Positions 44,124-53,371 are shown, numbered from the stretch's first letter. The stretch is 64,000 bases of DNA from CAYJBH01 sp964370825 (GCA_964370825.1 CAYJKY010000009.1:1-64000), one strand, 5' to 3'. The notes: generated by a model not told the origin, from the letters alone. Numbers and translations: made by a program.

Positions 44124-44858
44124 TCAAACCGTGACCATGTTAACCAATGCCGTCACCGGTATGGCAAGTATCATGGAGCCTATCATGCTTATGGGCATTG
44201 CAAAATCTTTTAGCCACCTAACCTCGTATTTCTTTACAAACATACCACAAATAATCATAAGCAGTGAGCTGATTAACATAACAAAAACCGGTATCCATCC
44301 GGAAAGCCCCTCCCCTACACCGGCAAATATCATGCCGAGAAATGCCGATATCATACCGAGGAAAAGCGCGTCCATAAAAATGCCACCCCATCGGTCATCT
44401 TTATTTTTAAGCTTTATTAAGCCACTCTCGATTTTTTTACCGAATATAGGCACCAAAATCAGGCTGGGAATAATTCCGAGCGTCATAACCCAAGCGATAA
44501 CAGCAAAAGCCGATGGGTCGGTAACCGTTTCGCTCATGCTTGTTCCGGTTGCGGCAGCCGCAGCGGAGGCGGCAGGGAGCTCGTAGGTAATCGCACCTAT
44601 TACCGAAAGGCGAAGCCATGGAAGTGCAAACCCCAAAAACTTAGATAGAGAAAAAATTCCGAGTAGAATGGATAGCGCCGGTGCAATACTGAACACAGCA
44701 CTTGAGGCTATGGTTCTTTTCATGGTTGCACTCGATATACCAAGGCTCTTCCCTCTACGCCACGCCCTCGCCGTGAAAAATAACGACTGTGCAATTACAA
44801 ATACGATTACAATCGCCACCAGAACAAATAAATCGGGGTTGTTGGGTGAAAAGTTCAT
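44124..44858 (-). CDS. DUF5058-like multi-pass membrane protein
   Basis: A protein of 244 residues, with seven or so helices and an extracellular N-terminus (MNFSPNNPDLFVLVAIVIVF). The central segment YELPAASAAAAATGTSMSET is low-complexity and may form a re-entrant loop. It resembles the DUF5058 family, which I place by general look rather than a search. It starts the operon of two membrane proteins and an M20 peptidase and has a good promoter. AGGAGGG precedes the ATG. Confidence 0.6.
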   Translation of the reverse strand: MNFSPNNPDLFVLVAIVIVFVIAQSLFFTARAWRRGKSLGISSATMKRTIASSAVFSIAPALSILLGIFSLSKFLGFALPWLRLSVIGAITYELPAASAAAAATGTSMSETVTDPSAFAVIAWVMTLGIIPSLILVPIFGKKIESGLIKLKNKDDRWGGIFMDALFLGMISAFLGMIFAGVGEGLSGWIPVFVMLISSLLMIICGMFVKKYEVRWLKDFAMPISMIGSMILAIPVTALVNMVTV

Positions 44859-44888
44859 TAGGTCCCTCCTGTTATTACTGACGATGAA

Positions 44889-44917
44889 ATTATACTATGT
44901 TTTTGTTGATTATGCAA
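44889..44917 (-). promoter_or_regulatory. Promoter of the DUF5058-like operon
   Basis: On the minus strand TTGCAT (44912-44917) and TATAAT (44889-44894) are spaced by 17 bp, 30 bp before the start codon. Confidence 0.75.
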
Positions 44918-45026
44918 ATTATATTTTAAGTTCATCATTCTAACATTTAATAAAAAACAAATTTATATTTCTCATGCCGCACATTTTAGAGTATAATAAC
45001 GTTAAACATTATGTGAAGGGGGTGAG

Positions 45027-45497
45027 GTGAGCTTGGATATTTCACAGCAGTATGACAGGATATATCGATTTTGCTATTTTAAGGTAGGCAATGTCGAGAC
45101 TGCCGAGGACATAACGCAGGAGACCTTTTTGAAATATTTTGAGACCGACAGCTATCTTGAAAAGGGAAAAAAGCTTGCCTTTCTGTATACCATAGCAAGG
45201 AACAAGTGCATCGACCATCACAGAAGGAATGTACAGACCCTACCGATAGAGGATGCCGAGCGTACGACGGCAGATAATATCGAAAACACCGAGACGGTTT
45301 TATCGGTACGGCAGGCGGTGTCAACGCTGAGTCCGGAGGAACAGGAGCTGATTATGCTACGATATTCAAATGAGCTTGGTATAGGTGAAATTGCCCTTTA
45401 TCTAAACATCTCACGCTTTGCGGTAACGCGAAGGCTTAAGGCAGTGAAGCAAAGGTTGAAGGACAGAATTCGGAGGGAGGATTTTTATGAACAGTAA
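45027..45497 (+). CDS. ECF-type RNA polymerase sigma factor
   Basis: A sigma factor of 156 residues. Region 2 is at 5-60 (YRFCYFKVGNVETAEDITQE), region 4 at about 95-150 (LSPEEQELIMLRYSNELGIG then LNISRFAVTRRLKAVKQRLK). It overlaps the downstream membrane-protein gene by 11 bp, a design seen with anti-sigma partners. The start is GTG at 45027; a TTG at 45033 has better spacing to AAGGGGGTGA, so the start is uncertain by two codons. A TATAAT is at 44992-44997 with no clear -35. It may direct the ABC genes that follow. Confidence 0.9.
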   Translation: MSLDISQQYDRIYRFCYFKVGNVETAEDITQETFLKYFETDSYLEKGKKLAFLYTIARNKCIDHHRRNVQTLPIEDAERTTADNIENTETVLSVRQAVSTLSPEEQELIMLRYSNELGIGEIALYLNISRFAVTRRLKAVKQRLKDRIRREDFYEQ

Positions 45498-46197
45498 ACT
45501 CAGAGCAGAGATAAAAAGAAGCTTTGATGCACCTCTGCCAAGGGACAGAGAGAGGTTTATTGACTCCATTGCCTATCCAAAAGCAGGGTTAGTCGAGCTG
45601 TTTATAACCCAGCTTGGATATATCCGCAAAAGGGTGTGGATATTGTTTTTCGGCTGTGCCGCCTTTGCGGTGCTGTTCACCCTATATGTAGACACCGAAA
45701 TGTCGATAATTATAGGTCTTTCCTCGGCACTGCCCATCTTTTCGGTATGCGTCGTCACAGAAATATACAAAAGCATCTCCTTTAATATGCAGGAAACCGA
45801 GCTTTGTTGCCGTTATAACCTTATGCGTATAACCCAGATACGGCTAATAATTCTCGGCACAGTAAGCTTCATATTGCTTATATTGTCGGTTATTCTTGCA
45901 GGGCAGTCCGGACATGGTTTTATAAACAACCTAATCCATCTCGGGGTTCCGTTTCTGCTGGTCTCCAACCTTAACCTTGCAATAATAGCAAGATTTAACT
46001 CATGGGAAGCACTATACGGCTGTATTGCGGTGGCGTTTTTGATAATTCTTGTGGTTATACTCTACGGCGCAAGGCTGTTTATTGACTACAACATAACAGC
46101 GTGGTTTACCGCATTTACACTGCTTTCGGCAGTGCTGATTTACAACGTATTAAACTTAATTAATTCATACGAGGAACTAAAATGGAACTTACAATAG
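45487..46197 (+). CDS. Multi-pass membrane protein, candidate anti-sigma factor
   Basis: A protein of 236 residues. The N-terminal 45 residues are cytoplasmic and charged (LRAEIKRSFDAPLPRDRERF), as in short anti-sigma domains. Six membrane helices follow (VWILFFGCAAFAVLFTLYV, LIILGTVSFILLILSVIL). It has no zinc-binding HxxxCxxC motif. It overlaps the sigma gene by 11 bp and the ABC ATPase gene by 16 bp, so it could be the sensor-inhibitor of that sigma factor. The role is inferred from position only. AGGGAGG precedes the ATG. Confidence 0.65.
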   Translation: MNSKLRAEIKRSFDAPLPRDRERFIDSIAYPKAGLVELFITQLGYIRKRVWILFFGCAAFAVLFTLYVDTEMSIIIGLSSALPIFSVCVVTEIYKSISFNMQETELCCRYNLMRITQIRLIILGTVSFILLILSVILAGQSGHGFINNLIHLGVPFLLVSNLNLAIIARFNSWEALYGCIAVAFLIILVVILYGARLFIDYNITAWFTAFTLLSAVLIYNVLNLINSYEELKWNLQ

Positions 46198-47051
46198 ACA
46201 GGGTAACAAAACAATATAAAAACAAGATAGCTGTCGACAGGCTTTCGATTAACCTTACACAGGGCGTTTACGGTCTGCTTGGCGCGAATGGCGCCGGCAA
46301 AACCACCCTTATGCGGATGATCTGTGGCATTCTACGCCCCACTAGCGGAGAAATTAGTTACAACGGACTTGAGGTCGGTAGCGAGCAGTACCGTGACATT
46401 CTCGGCTACCTTCCGCAGGATTTCGGCTACTATCCGGAATTTTCGGCACAGGATTTTATGTACTATATGGCGAGCCTTAAAGGGTTGACCAAACAGCAGG
46501 CGAAAAGAAAAACTGCAGACCTGCTTGAAACGGTTTCCCTTACAGAGGTTGCGAAAAAGAAGATAAAAACCTTTTCCGGTGGCATGAAACAACGCCTCGG
46601 TATTGCGCAGGCACTGTTAAACAACCCGAAAATATTAATATTAGACGAGCCGACAGCAGGGCTTGACCCCAAGGAGCGGGTGCGTTTTCGCAACCTTATT
46701 TCCGAACTTGGCAAGGACAGAATAGTTCTGCTCTCCACCCACATAGTAAGCGACATAGAAAATATTGCACACATTATTATCGTGATGAAGGACGGACAGA
46801 TTTTACAAAACGGAAGCCTTGAGGAGATTATTACTGCAGTCGATGGCAAGGTTTTCGAGTGTACCGTGGATGCTAAAACCGCTGAAATGCTCATGAGCGT
46901 GTACTCTGTAATTAACATGAGGAGCGAGGGTTCCGATATCTTTTTACGCTTAGTTGCCGATAAAAAACCACACGAGCTGGCAGAACAGGTCTCGGCAACC
47001 CTTGAGGATTTGTATCTCTACTATTTTAGTGAGGCGGCGAGGAATGAATAA
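46182..47051 (+). CDS. ABC transporter ATP-binding protein (exporter type)
   Basis: An ATPase of 289 residues with Walker A GANGAGKTT, Q-loop LPQDFGYYPEFSA, signature FSGGMKQRLG, Walker B ILILDEPTAGLD and switch STH. The C-terminal 60 residues match the exporter type that drives ABC-2-like permeases. It overlaps the permease gene after it by 8 bp. Confidence 0.94.
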   Translation: MELTIDRVTKQYKNKIAVDRLSINLTQGVYGLLGANGAGKTTLMRMICGILRPTSGEISYNGLEVGSEQYRDILGYLPQDFGYYPEFSAQDFMYYMASLKGLTKQQAKRKTADLLETVSLTEVAKKKIKTFSGGMKQRLGIAQALLNNPKILILDEPTAGLDPKERVRFRNLISELGKDRIVLLSTHIVSDIENIAHIIIVMKDGQILQNGSLEEIITAVDGKVFECTVDAKTAEMLMSVYSVINMRSEGSDIFLRLVADKKPHELAEQVSATLEDLYLYYFSEAARNE

Positions 47052-48249
47052 TTTTTTTGAGCTAATCGGCTTTGAATATAGAAAAATATTTGCACGCAAA
47101 AGTGTGACCATCGCCATTATTCTTGTGATTGCAACAGCGGTGTACACCGGTCTTGCCACTGTTATCGGTACCGACGTTGAAACCGGCATAAGCTATTACG
47201 ATGAGGCGATGATGGACAAACAGTTTGCCCTTGAACTTTCCGGCAGGGTACTTGATGCTGAGCTTATATCGCAAGCCTCGGCGGCATACGCCACCATACC
47301 GAGCGATGTGTATCCGTATACCGACAGCGTGGAATACAAGGAAAATGCACGCCCCTATCGCATGGTGTTTTCCACGGTAGATTCGGCATACACAAACTAT
47401 AACGAGCCTCTCGGATTCAGGGAGTTTGGACAGCTTACGCCACAGCAGGCAGAGGGATATTATGAGCTTAGAACCGAGCAGTATCGGCTGAACCTCGAAA
47501 ATAATCCGAGCTACTCGGCAGAAAATATCGAGCTGATAATGGCGATGGACGAGGAGGTTAAAAAGCCGTTTGTACTGCAGTATCACAGCGGATACAGCCG
47601 TTTTTTCAACTTTTCGATAACCAACTCGTTGATGATAATGTTGTTGATCGCCTTTGCTGTATCACCGATATTCTCGGAGGAGTATCAACGAAAAACCGAC
47701 AACCTTATCCTCACCTCTAAGCACGGCAAGGGGTTACAGATTACGGCAAAAATATTTACCGCTGTCAGTTTTTCTCTTATTATTATGTCTGTAGTCTTCT
47801 TTAGCGTTCTCTTTACCTGCCTTGCCGTCTACGGTATTGAGGGGTACGCCGCCTCTATACAAAACTACCTCGCACTTATAACCTACAACTTCACCATGGC
47901 GGAGATGCTACTGCTACTGTTTGTCACCACCACCTTCGGAGTCTTAATGATGGTTTCGATAGTCCTCTTTCTTTCGGCTAACTTCTCAAAATCGATAGTG
48001 CCCCTCACCATAGCCGTGGCAATTATAATTATTAACCTTTACGGTGTCTCGATGCCGGGAATTGAAAAATCGGAGTTTTTTCTTCCGGTTGCACTCGGCG
48101 ACATGCGTTCGGTTCTCACCCAGTACAGCTTTAGCCTATTCGAGCTTGATTTAATGCTCTATCAGGCGGTGTGTGTTGTTTCTGCCGTAGTTTCGACGGC
48201 ACTGCTCGCCATGACCGTGATACGATTTAAAAGACATGAGGTGTCATAA
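47044..48249 (+). CDS. ABC-2-type transporter permease, first subunit
   Basis: A permease of 401 residues. A first helix (VTIAIILVIATAVYTGLATV) is followed by an extracellular domain of about 155 residues and five or so C-terminal helices. It is related to the next gene (same layout: FSGRVLDAELISQ and the EYQRKTDNLILTSKHGKGLQ docking-like segment). The pair is probably a heterodimer driven by the ATPase upstream. The ATG at 47044 is the first to follow a ribosome site (GGCGAGGA). The substrate is unknown. Confidence 0.85.
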   Translation: MNNFFELIGFEYRKIFARKSVTIAIILVIATAVYTGLATVIGTDVETGISYYDEAMMDKQFALELSGRVLDAELISQASAAYATIPSDVYPYTDSVEYKENARPYRMVFSTVDSAYTNYNEPLGFREFGQLTPQQAEGYYELRTEQYRLNLENNPSYSAENIELIMAMDEEVKKPFVLQYHSGYSRFFNFSITNSLMIMLLIAFAVSPIFSEEYQRKTDNLILTSKHGKGLQITAKIFTAVSFSLIIMSVVFFSVLFTCLAVYGIEGYAASIQNYLALITYNFTMAEMLLLLFVTTTFGVLMMVSIVLFLSANFSKSIVPLTIAVAIIIINLYGVSMPGIEKSEFFLPVALGDMRSVLTQYSFSLFELDLMLYQAVCVVSAVVSTALLAMTVIRFKRHEVS

Positions 48250-48250
48250 A

Positions 48251-49465
48251 ATGAAAAATCTAAACACACTAATCGGCTATGAGATAAAAAAGCTGATGTT
48301 AACCAAGAAATTTTTGATTGCGTTCGTGCTACTTGTTATATTCTGTCTGCTCGCCCCGGCAGGAATTTTTTTTGGCGATGTATATGTCGACAACGAGCCG
48401 GTACGCAGTAAATACGAGGATTACCTTATCTATAAAGAATATAACATGGCACTTTCCGGCAGGGCGATTGACGAGAGCCTACTTACCGAGTTGGTTGATG
48501 CCTACTCAAACTACCCAACAGACGGTAGCATTGAAGAGCAACGTGCCGCCTTTGATGAGCACATTCGTCCCTACTATGAGGTAGGGCGTATGGTGGCATC
48601 TGCCTTCGGGAAGTCGGCTTCCGACTACGGGTTCATAGCATCGCTCACCGAGGAGCAGATTGCAACCTTTGATGATACGTTATTTCAAAGCCGAATTAAA
48701 AATCTCGATGGCTTTACCCTAAATAACACCTCGGTGGAAATGCTGACCGAGCTGTATAATGACGTTGAGTCCCCCATGGTGTTTGCACATATTGTCGGAT
48801 ACAGTCAGGCTATGAATATGTACAGCACAAACGCAGTAATTGCAGCGCTGTTTGCCGCGGCGTTTCTTTCCGGCCTGTTTTCGGGAGAATATCAGACACG
48901 GGCGGTAGCGTTACAGCTTAGTTCAAAAAACGGCAAGCATCTGCTTTTTTTGGCAAAAATAATAACCGCAACCATCTTCTGTGCGGTTATAGTGTTGTCG
49001 TCGGCCCTCGCAACGATGGGAATTATGATGGCAACCTATGGCCCCGAAAATCCCGATGCTTCGATACAGAACACAATTAGCTATCTTCCGTATAACTTCA
49101 ACTTGATACAGGCAGTGTTAATTGATTTTGTTGTTGTATTTTTTGTTTTCCTGTCCTTTGCTTCATTTGTTATATTAATCTCGGCATGGGTTTCATCGCC
49201 GATAATTCCGCTGTCCATAGCCGGAATGTTTTTGATAGTTCCGTTATTCATTAATATTCCGGTCATAAACACTCCATTATTCAACGCCATCAATCTACTG
49301 CCGACCAAGAACTTTGAGATGTTTAATATCCTTAGCGAAATACCCTACGAGCTACCGTGGGTATCGATACCCTCCTTTATATTTATGCCGATATTCCACC
49401 TTGTTACAGCCGTTTTGCTGACCTTCGTGGCATACAGGGTATATAGGAAGCATCAGGTCACCTGA
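48251..49465 (+). CDS. ABC-2-type transporter permease, second subunit
   Basis: A permease of 404 residues, paralogous to the preceding one, with the same first helix, an extracellular domain (SGRAIDESLLTELVDAYSNY) and GEYQTRAVALQLSSKNGKHL. It starts 1 bp after the first subunit's stop, with GAGGTG upstream. Its last 8 bp overlap the 3' end of the convergent threonine ammonia-lyase gene. It closes the sigma-membrane protein-ABC operon. Confidence 0.85.
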   Translation: MKNLNTLIGYEIKKLMLTKKFLIAFVLLVIFCLLAPAGIFFGDVYVDNEPVRSKYEDYLIYKEYNMALSGRAIDESLLTELVDAYSNYPTDGSIEEQRAAFDEHIRPYYEVGRMVASAFGKSASDYGFIASLTEEQIATFDDTLFQSRIKNLDGFTLNNTSVEMLTELYNDVESPMVFAHIVGYSQAMNMYSTNAVIAALFAAAFLSGLFSGEYQTRAVALQLSSKNGKHLLFLAKIITATIFCAVIVLSSALATMGIMMATYGPENPDASIQNTISYLPYNFNLIQAVLIDFVVVFFVFLSFASFVILISAWVSSPIIPLSIAGMFLIVPLFINIPVINTPLFNAINLLPTKNFEMFNILSEIPYELPWVSIPSFIFMPIFHLVTAVLLTFVAYRVYRKHQVT

Positions 49466-50657
49466 CGATATATCCTACCTCCTTAAATTTTTGATGTATC
49501 TGGGCGATGTGTTCGGCATTTCTCGTTTGTATGGTTATGTGTAGTGTACATCCGTTTATGTCGGTGTTTTCCTCGCCGTAGTTGTGGTTCACCTTAACCA
49601 CATTTGCACCCAGCTCGGCAAGCATACCGGACACATCCCTAAGCTGTCCCGGCTTGTCAAGTAGCTCTATTGTCATGTCGCTCAACCTTCCCGAGGTGAG
49701 CAGTCCACGGTCGATAACCTTATATAATATGTTTACATCTATATTTCCGCCCGAGAGTACGGCACAAACCTTTTTGCCCTTGATCGGCAGTCGGTCAAAC
49801 ATCACCGCCGCAACCGATGCCGCACCGGCACCCTCGGTAACAAGCTTTTGTTGCTCCATCAGGGTTAAAATTGCCGCCGCAATCTGGTCGTCGGTCACCG
49901 TGACTATATCGTCAAGATATTTTTTGCACATGCTGTAGGTTAGCTCGGTGGGAGATTTTACCGCTATTCCGTCCGCAAAGGTTGAAACCTTATCGAGACG
50001 TGTTAGCTCGCTGTTCTCGAAGGAGCCGAACATCCCGGCCGCACCTGCCGCCTGAACGCCGTATACCTTACAGCTCGGTTTTATGGTTTTTATCACAAAA
50101 CCTATTCCGGAGGCAAGACCTCCGCCACCAACCGGAACTACAACAGCGTCAAGGTCGTTTATCTGATCTAATATTTCTAAGGCTATCGTACCCTGTCCGG
50201 CGATAACCTCCTCGTCGTCAAACGGATGGATAAACAACTTGCCGGATTCCTGCATATGTTTTAATGCCGCCTTATAGGCATCGTCATAAACTCCATCCAC
50301 CAGCACCACCTCGGCACCGTATTTTTTTGTTGCCTCCACCTTAGAAATAGGGGAAACACTCGGTAAAAATATCGTCGATGGTATCCCGCGCCTTGATGCA
50401 GCAAACGCAACTCCCTGTGCGTGATTTCCGGCACTGCAAGCAACTATACCCTTTTTTGACTGTGCATCATTAAGGGTGGACATCTTATAATAGGCCCCTC
50501 TAATCTTAAAGGAGCCTGTGAGCTGGAGATTTTCCGTTTTTAAGTATAGGTCGGAGGAGGTTTCTATCCTTGTTGCCGAGATAACATCGGTTTTATTTAC
50601 TACCTCTTTTAACGCAAGCGATGCTTGATATACTTTTGATATGAGCTGTTCTGACAA
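49458..50657 (-). CDS. ilvA: Threonine ammonia-lyase with C-terminal ACT-like domain
   Basis: A PLP enzyme of 399 residues. Lys51 in GSFKIRGAYYKM binds the cofactor. The glycine loop is VVPVGGGGLASGIGF, and the C-terminus is a single ACT-type domain (MTIELLDKPGQLRDVSGMLA). The single-domain form is typical of catabolic or short enzymes, though many clostridia use it for isoleucine synthesis. It converts threonine to 2-oxobutanoate and ammonia. It lies 27 bp after the diguanylate cyclase gene in the same direction, which may be read-through only. Confidence 0.95.
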   Translation of the reverse strand: MSEQLISKVYQASLALKEVVNKTDVISATRIETSSDLYLKTENLQLTGSFKIRGAYYKMSTLNDAQSKKGIVACSAGNHAQGVAFAASRRGIPSTIFLPSVSPISKVEATKKYGAEVVLVDGVYDDAYKAALKHMQESGKLFIHPFDDEEVIAGQGTIALEILDQINDLDAVVVPVGGGGLASGIGFVIKTIKPSCKVYGVQAAGAAGMFGSFENSELTRLDKVSTFADGIAVKSPTELTYSMCKKYLDDIVTVTDDQIAAAILTLMEQQKLVTEGAGAASVAAVMFDRLPIKGKKVCAVLSGGNIDVNILYKVIDRGLLTSGRLSDMTIELLDKPGQLRDVSGMLAELGANVVKVNHNYGEENTDINGCTLHITIQTRNAEHIAQIHQKFKEVGYIVR

Positions 50658-50684
50658 TATATACCTTCCAATTTTTCTATATGT

Positions 50685-51905
50685 TTAGGTTGTTAATAGT
50701 TCTTTTCTCTTTTTTTGCTTATTGTGATACATCTTTGAGTCCGCCTGTATCATTATTTCCTTTGATGATAATATACTTTTAGCAGGCACATCAATTGTTC
50801 CGTAGCTTATCGACATGGGGTACCCTACATCAAATGCTAAAAGACTTTTATTAATATTTTCTATTTTATCCTCGATAAGTTTTTTTGGGCAATCCGGAAA
50901 TATAACCGAAAATTCATCGCCGCCTAACCTACATATTATGTCAGTTGAGCGTGTAACAGCAGTTATCTCCCTCGCTACGATAGATAGATACTCGTCTCCG
51001 GCAGAATGTCCAAAGGTATCGTTAGCATATTTGAGTTTATCCACATCAATCATGCAAAAGATGAACTGCTGGTTTTGACTTAGTAAATATTCTATCTTCT
51101 CCGTACAGTATCTACGATTGTACAGGCCGGTAAGTTCATCTTTATATGCCAGATTCTGAAATTGCACATGCTCCTCCTGCTCACTCGTAACGTCCTCAAT
51201 GTGGTTAGCGTAGGCAAACATGTCGTTCCATCTTATCGGGAAGGTTGCAATACGAAAAAATCTTGTGCCATTTAAGCACCGATATCCCTTGGTTATAACA
51301 TTTTGTTCGGAATGTTGATTGCTTTTAATGTCGGACAACAACAAATCCTCACACCCACACAAAGAGTCATCATCATTGTTGGCTAAAAGTCCCAATTTTG
51401 CCGACTCGTTTATGTATATAATCTCGCCGCCCTCCTGCGAAACAACCACCAACCAATCCTTTAGTCCGTCCATTACCAAGTGCATTAAAACATTGGTCTG
51501 TGTAAGGATATTCGACTGTTGCAAAAGTCTTTCTTCCCGCTCATGAAGTTGTACGATCATCCTGTTGAACGCAGTGGAAAACTCACCTAAAAAACTTACA
51601 TTTTGACTGTAATCGCCATTCGCAACCTGATTTGCCTGCCAGGTTAAATGTTTTAGTCCGGCATGAAGCTCCTTAAGGTTACCGGAGAGAAAATTTTTCC
51701 TGCTCGGCACCGAAACATTTAGGTTGCCTACACTCAATTCACGCAAAAAACGATTTGCCTCGGAAAGGCATTCGGAAAGATATACAAGTGCTTCTTGAAT
51801 CTCAACCTCACCTTCCTCTTCCTGCATTATTAATTCTGGAAGAGGTTTATTTAAAATTATGCATCTTATTTGTTCTACCAACAAATCGTTTTCTTGTTTA
51901 TTCAT
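50685..51905 (-). CDS. Diguanylate cyclase with HAMP-like and PAS regions
   Basis: A protein of 406 residues. Residues about 45-130 look like a cytoplasmic HAMP-like signalling helix (ELSVGNLNVSVPSRKNFLSG). A PAS domain follows (LVVVSQEGGEIIYINESAKL). The GGDEF domain is intact (CRLGGDEFSVIF), with the inhibitory RxxD site as RSTD five residues before it. It has no membrane helix. It lies 24 bp after the V4R gene, so the pair probably makes cyclic di-GMP in response to the V4R ligand. Confidence 0.92.
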   Translation of the reverse strand: MNKQENDLLVEQIRCIILNKPLPELIMQEEEGEVEIQEALVYLSECLSEANRFLRELSVGNLNVSVPSRKNFLSGNLKELHAGLKHLTWQANQVANGDYSQNVSFLGEFSTAFNRMIVQLHEREERLLQQSNILTQTNVLMHLVMDGLKDWLVVVSQEGGEIIYINESAKLGLLANNDDDSLCGCEDLLLSDIKSNQHSEQNVITKGYRCLNGTRFFRIATFPIRWNDMFAYANHIEDVTSEQEEHVQFQNLAYKDELTGLYNRRYCTEKIEYLLSQNQQFIFCMIDVDKLKYANDTFGHSAGDEYLSIVAREITAVTRSTDIICRLGGDEFSVIFPDCPKKLIEDKIENINKSLLAFDVGYPMSISYGTIDVPAKSILSSKEIMIQADSKMYHNKQKKRKELLTT

Positions 51906-51929
51906 GCTCAGATTCCGGGTGTTGAATTA

Positions 51930-52460
51930 CTAATTAACTACCGCTTCAAACCTACACACGCGAGAGCCGGTTGCCCAACAATCGACTTCGGTTACTATGT
52001 AGTCACTTTTAGTGTAGGCAATAAGTATTCCTGCCAAAAAGCCTTCATCATAGTGACACACCGTTTCACCGGTAACAGGAAGTCCGGAGCAGTCGAGATC
52101 CTCGGCAACGGTTAAAACCGCTCTGCCGGTTTCAACATCAAACTCCTCAATTCTTAAAATGCCTATTTTGCTTTTCTCTAATATCTTTTGAAGTTGTGCG
52201 ACAAACAGATCAAATTCAAGGGTAAGATCGAGCAGGTGGTTTGCAAACTCAAGTCCTGCAAGTTTTCCTGCATCACGAAACACCTCTTTAGTACCTTCGT
52301 CGCCTATCTTTTTAGCCAAAACATCCTTAATTGTGAACTGAAAAAGACGGTATACATATACCGGCATATCTTCACCTAAGTTACTGCGCCCATCAACAAT
52401 ATTTCCTACCGACTCCCAAGTGAACTTGTTCTCATCCTCGGTATCAAAAAGCTTAAACAT
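51930..52460 (-). CDS. V4R (vinyl-4-reductase) domain protein
   Basis: A protein of 176 residues. The C-terminal half matches V4R: DLDCSGLPVTGETVCHYDEG, GFLAGIL and the family motif EVDCWATGSRVCRFEA. The Cys residues may bind a ligand or metal. The N-terminal half (PVYVYRLFQFTIKDVLAKK) matches the linker usual in V4R sensors. V4R domains bind small hydrophobic molecules in regulators such as XylR/DmpR. Here a free V4R protein is followed by a cyclase. The ligand is unknown. Confidence 0.82.
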   Translation of the reverse strand: MFKLFDTEDENKFTWESVGNIVDGRSNLGEDMPVYVYRLFQFTIKDVLAKKIGDEGTKEVFRDAGKLAGLEFANHLLDLTLEFDLFVAQLQKILEKSKIGILRIEEFDVETGRAVLTVAEDLDCSGLPVTGETVCHYDEGFLAGILIAYTKSDYIVTEVDCWATGSRVCRFEAVVN

Positions 52461-52578
52461 ATTTTAACCTCCTGTACTACAGAATGACTAAATAGATTCG
52501 GTACTATAAATATACACCATAACACCTTTAAAGTCAATGTTTTATACTAAATATCGAGAATTGCATTTACAATTTTAT

Positions 52579-52608
52579 TTGTTTGTGTTAATATTTTCAA
52601 TATATAAT
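52579..52608 (+). promoter_or_regulatory. Promoter of the deoC-like/FGGY operon
   Basis: TTGTTT (52579-52584) and TATAAT (52603-52608) are spaced by 18 bp, 16 bp before the start codon region, giving a leader that includes GAGGTG. Confidence 0.6.
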
Positions 52609-52624
52609 AACAAAGAGGTGAAAG

Positions 52625-53359
52625 ATGAATTTAACAACAATTCCTTCCATGATAGACATAAGTGCTGTGAGGACTGATGTATGCGATTCTGAGCTGAAAG
52701 AGGTTGTTGATGCCGCTAAAAAATACAACCTATTGTGTGTGTTTGCCATGCCCTGCTACACAAAACAGTTGGTGGAAATGCTTATGGATGAACCCGAGAT
52801 ACTTGTAGGTGGTGTCGTTGGATTTCCATCCGGTGCAGACACAACCTCGGTAAAGGTTGCCGCCGCTAAGGAGCTTGTCTCCTTTGGGGTCGATGAGCTA
52901 GACATGGTTATAAATGTCGGTGCCTTGAAAAGCGGTAGGTACGACGAGGTTATAAATGATATTCATTCCGTAATTGAGGCAGGAAACGGACTGCCGGTAA
53001 AATCAATTTTAGAGGTCAGCTATCTCACCGACGACGAGATTAAACGGGGTTCACTGCTTGCCGCTGAGGCAGGTGTTACCTTTGTAAAAACCGGAACCGG
53101 TTGGGGGCCGAAACCTACAACGGTTGAACACATAAAGCTTATCGCCTCGGTGGTTGGAAAGGATGCAAAAATCAAGGCGGCTGGTGGAATAAGAACGCTT
53201 GACACAATATTAGAGATGACCGCGGCAGGTTGTAGCCGTTTTGGTATCGGGCTTTCCTCGGCGGTAAAGATTATGCAGGAGATATGCGAGCGCGAAGGAA
53301 TCCCTTTCGAAGGGCTCGCTTCTAAAGGGATAAAAAGCTCGTTAAGTGACAGCTATTAA
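52625..53359 (+). CDS. deoC: Deoxyribose-phosphate-aldolase-type class I aldolase
   Basis: A TIM-barrel aldolase of 244 residues. The Schiff-base Lys155 is in VKTGTGWGP, the assisting Lys184 in AKIKAAGGIR, and the Asp of DELDMVINVG is conserved. The reaction in DeoC splits 2-deoxyribose 5-phosphate to acetaldehyde and glyceraldehyde 3-phosphate. It is 12 bp upstream of an FGGY sugar kinase and not beside other nucleoside-salvage genes, so a related substrate (deoxy-ketose phosphate) is possible. GAGGTG precedes the ATG. Confidence 0.88.
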   Translation: MNLTTIPSMIDISAVRTDVCDSELKEVVDAAKKYNLLCVFAMPCYTKQLVEMLMDEPEILVGGVVGFPSGADTTSVKVAAAKELVSFGVDELDMVINVGALKSGRYDEVINDIHSVIEAGNGLPVKSILEVSYLTDDEIKRGSLLAAEAGVTFVKTGTGWGPKPTTVEHIKLIASVVGKDAKIKAAGGIRTLDTILEMTAAGCSRFGIGLSSAVKIMQEICEREGIPFEGLASKGIKSSLSDSY

Positions 53360-53371
53360 GAGGAACATACA

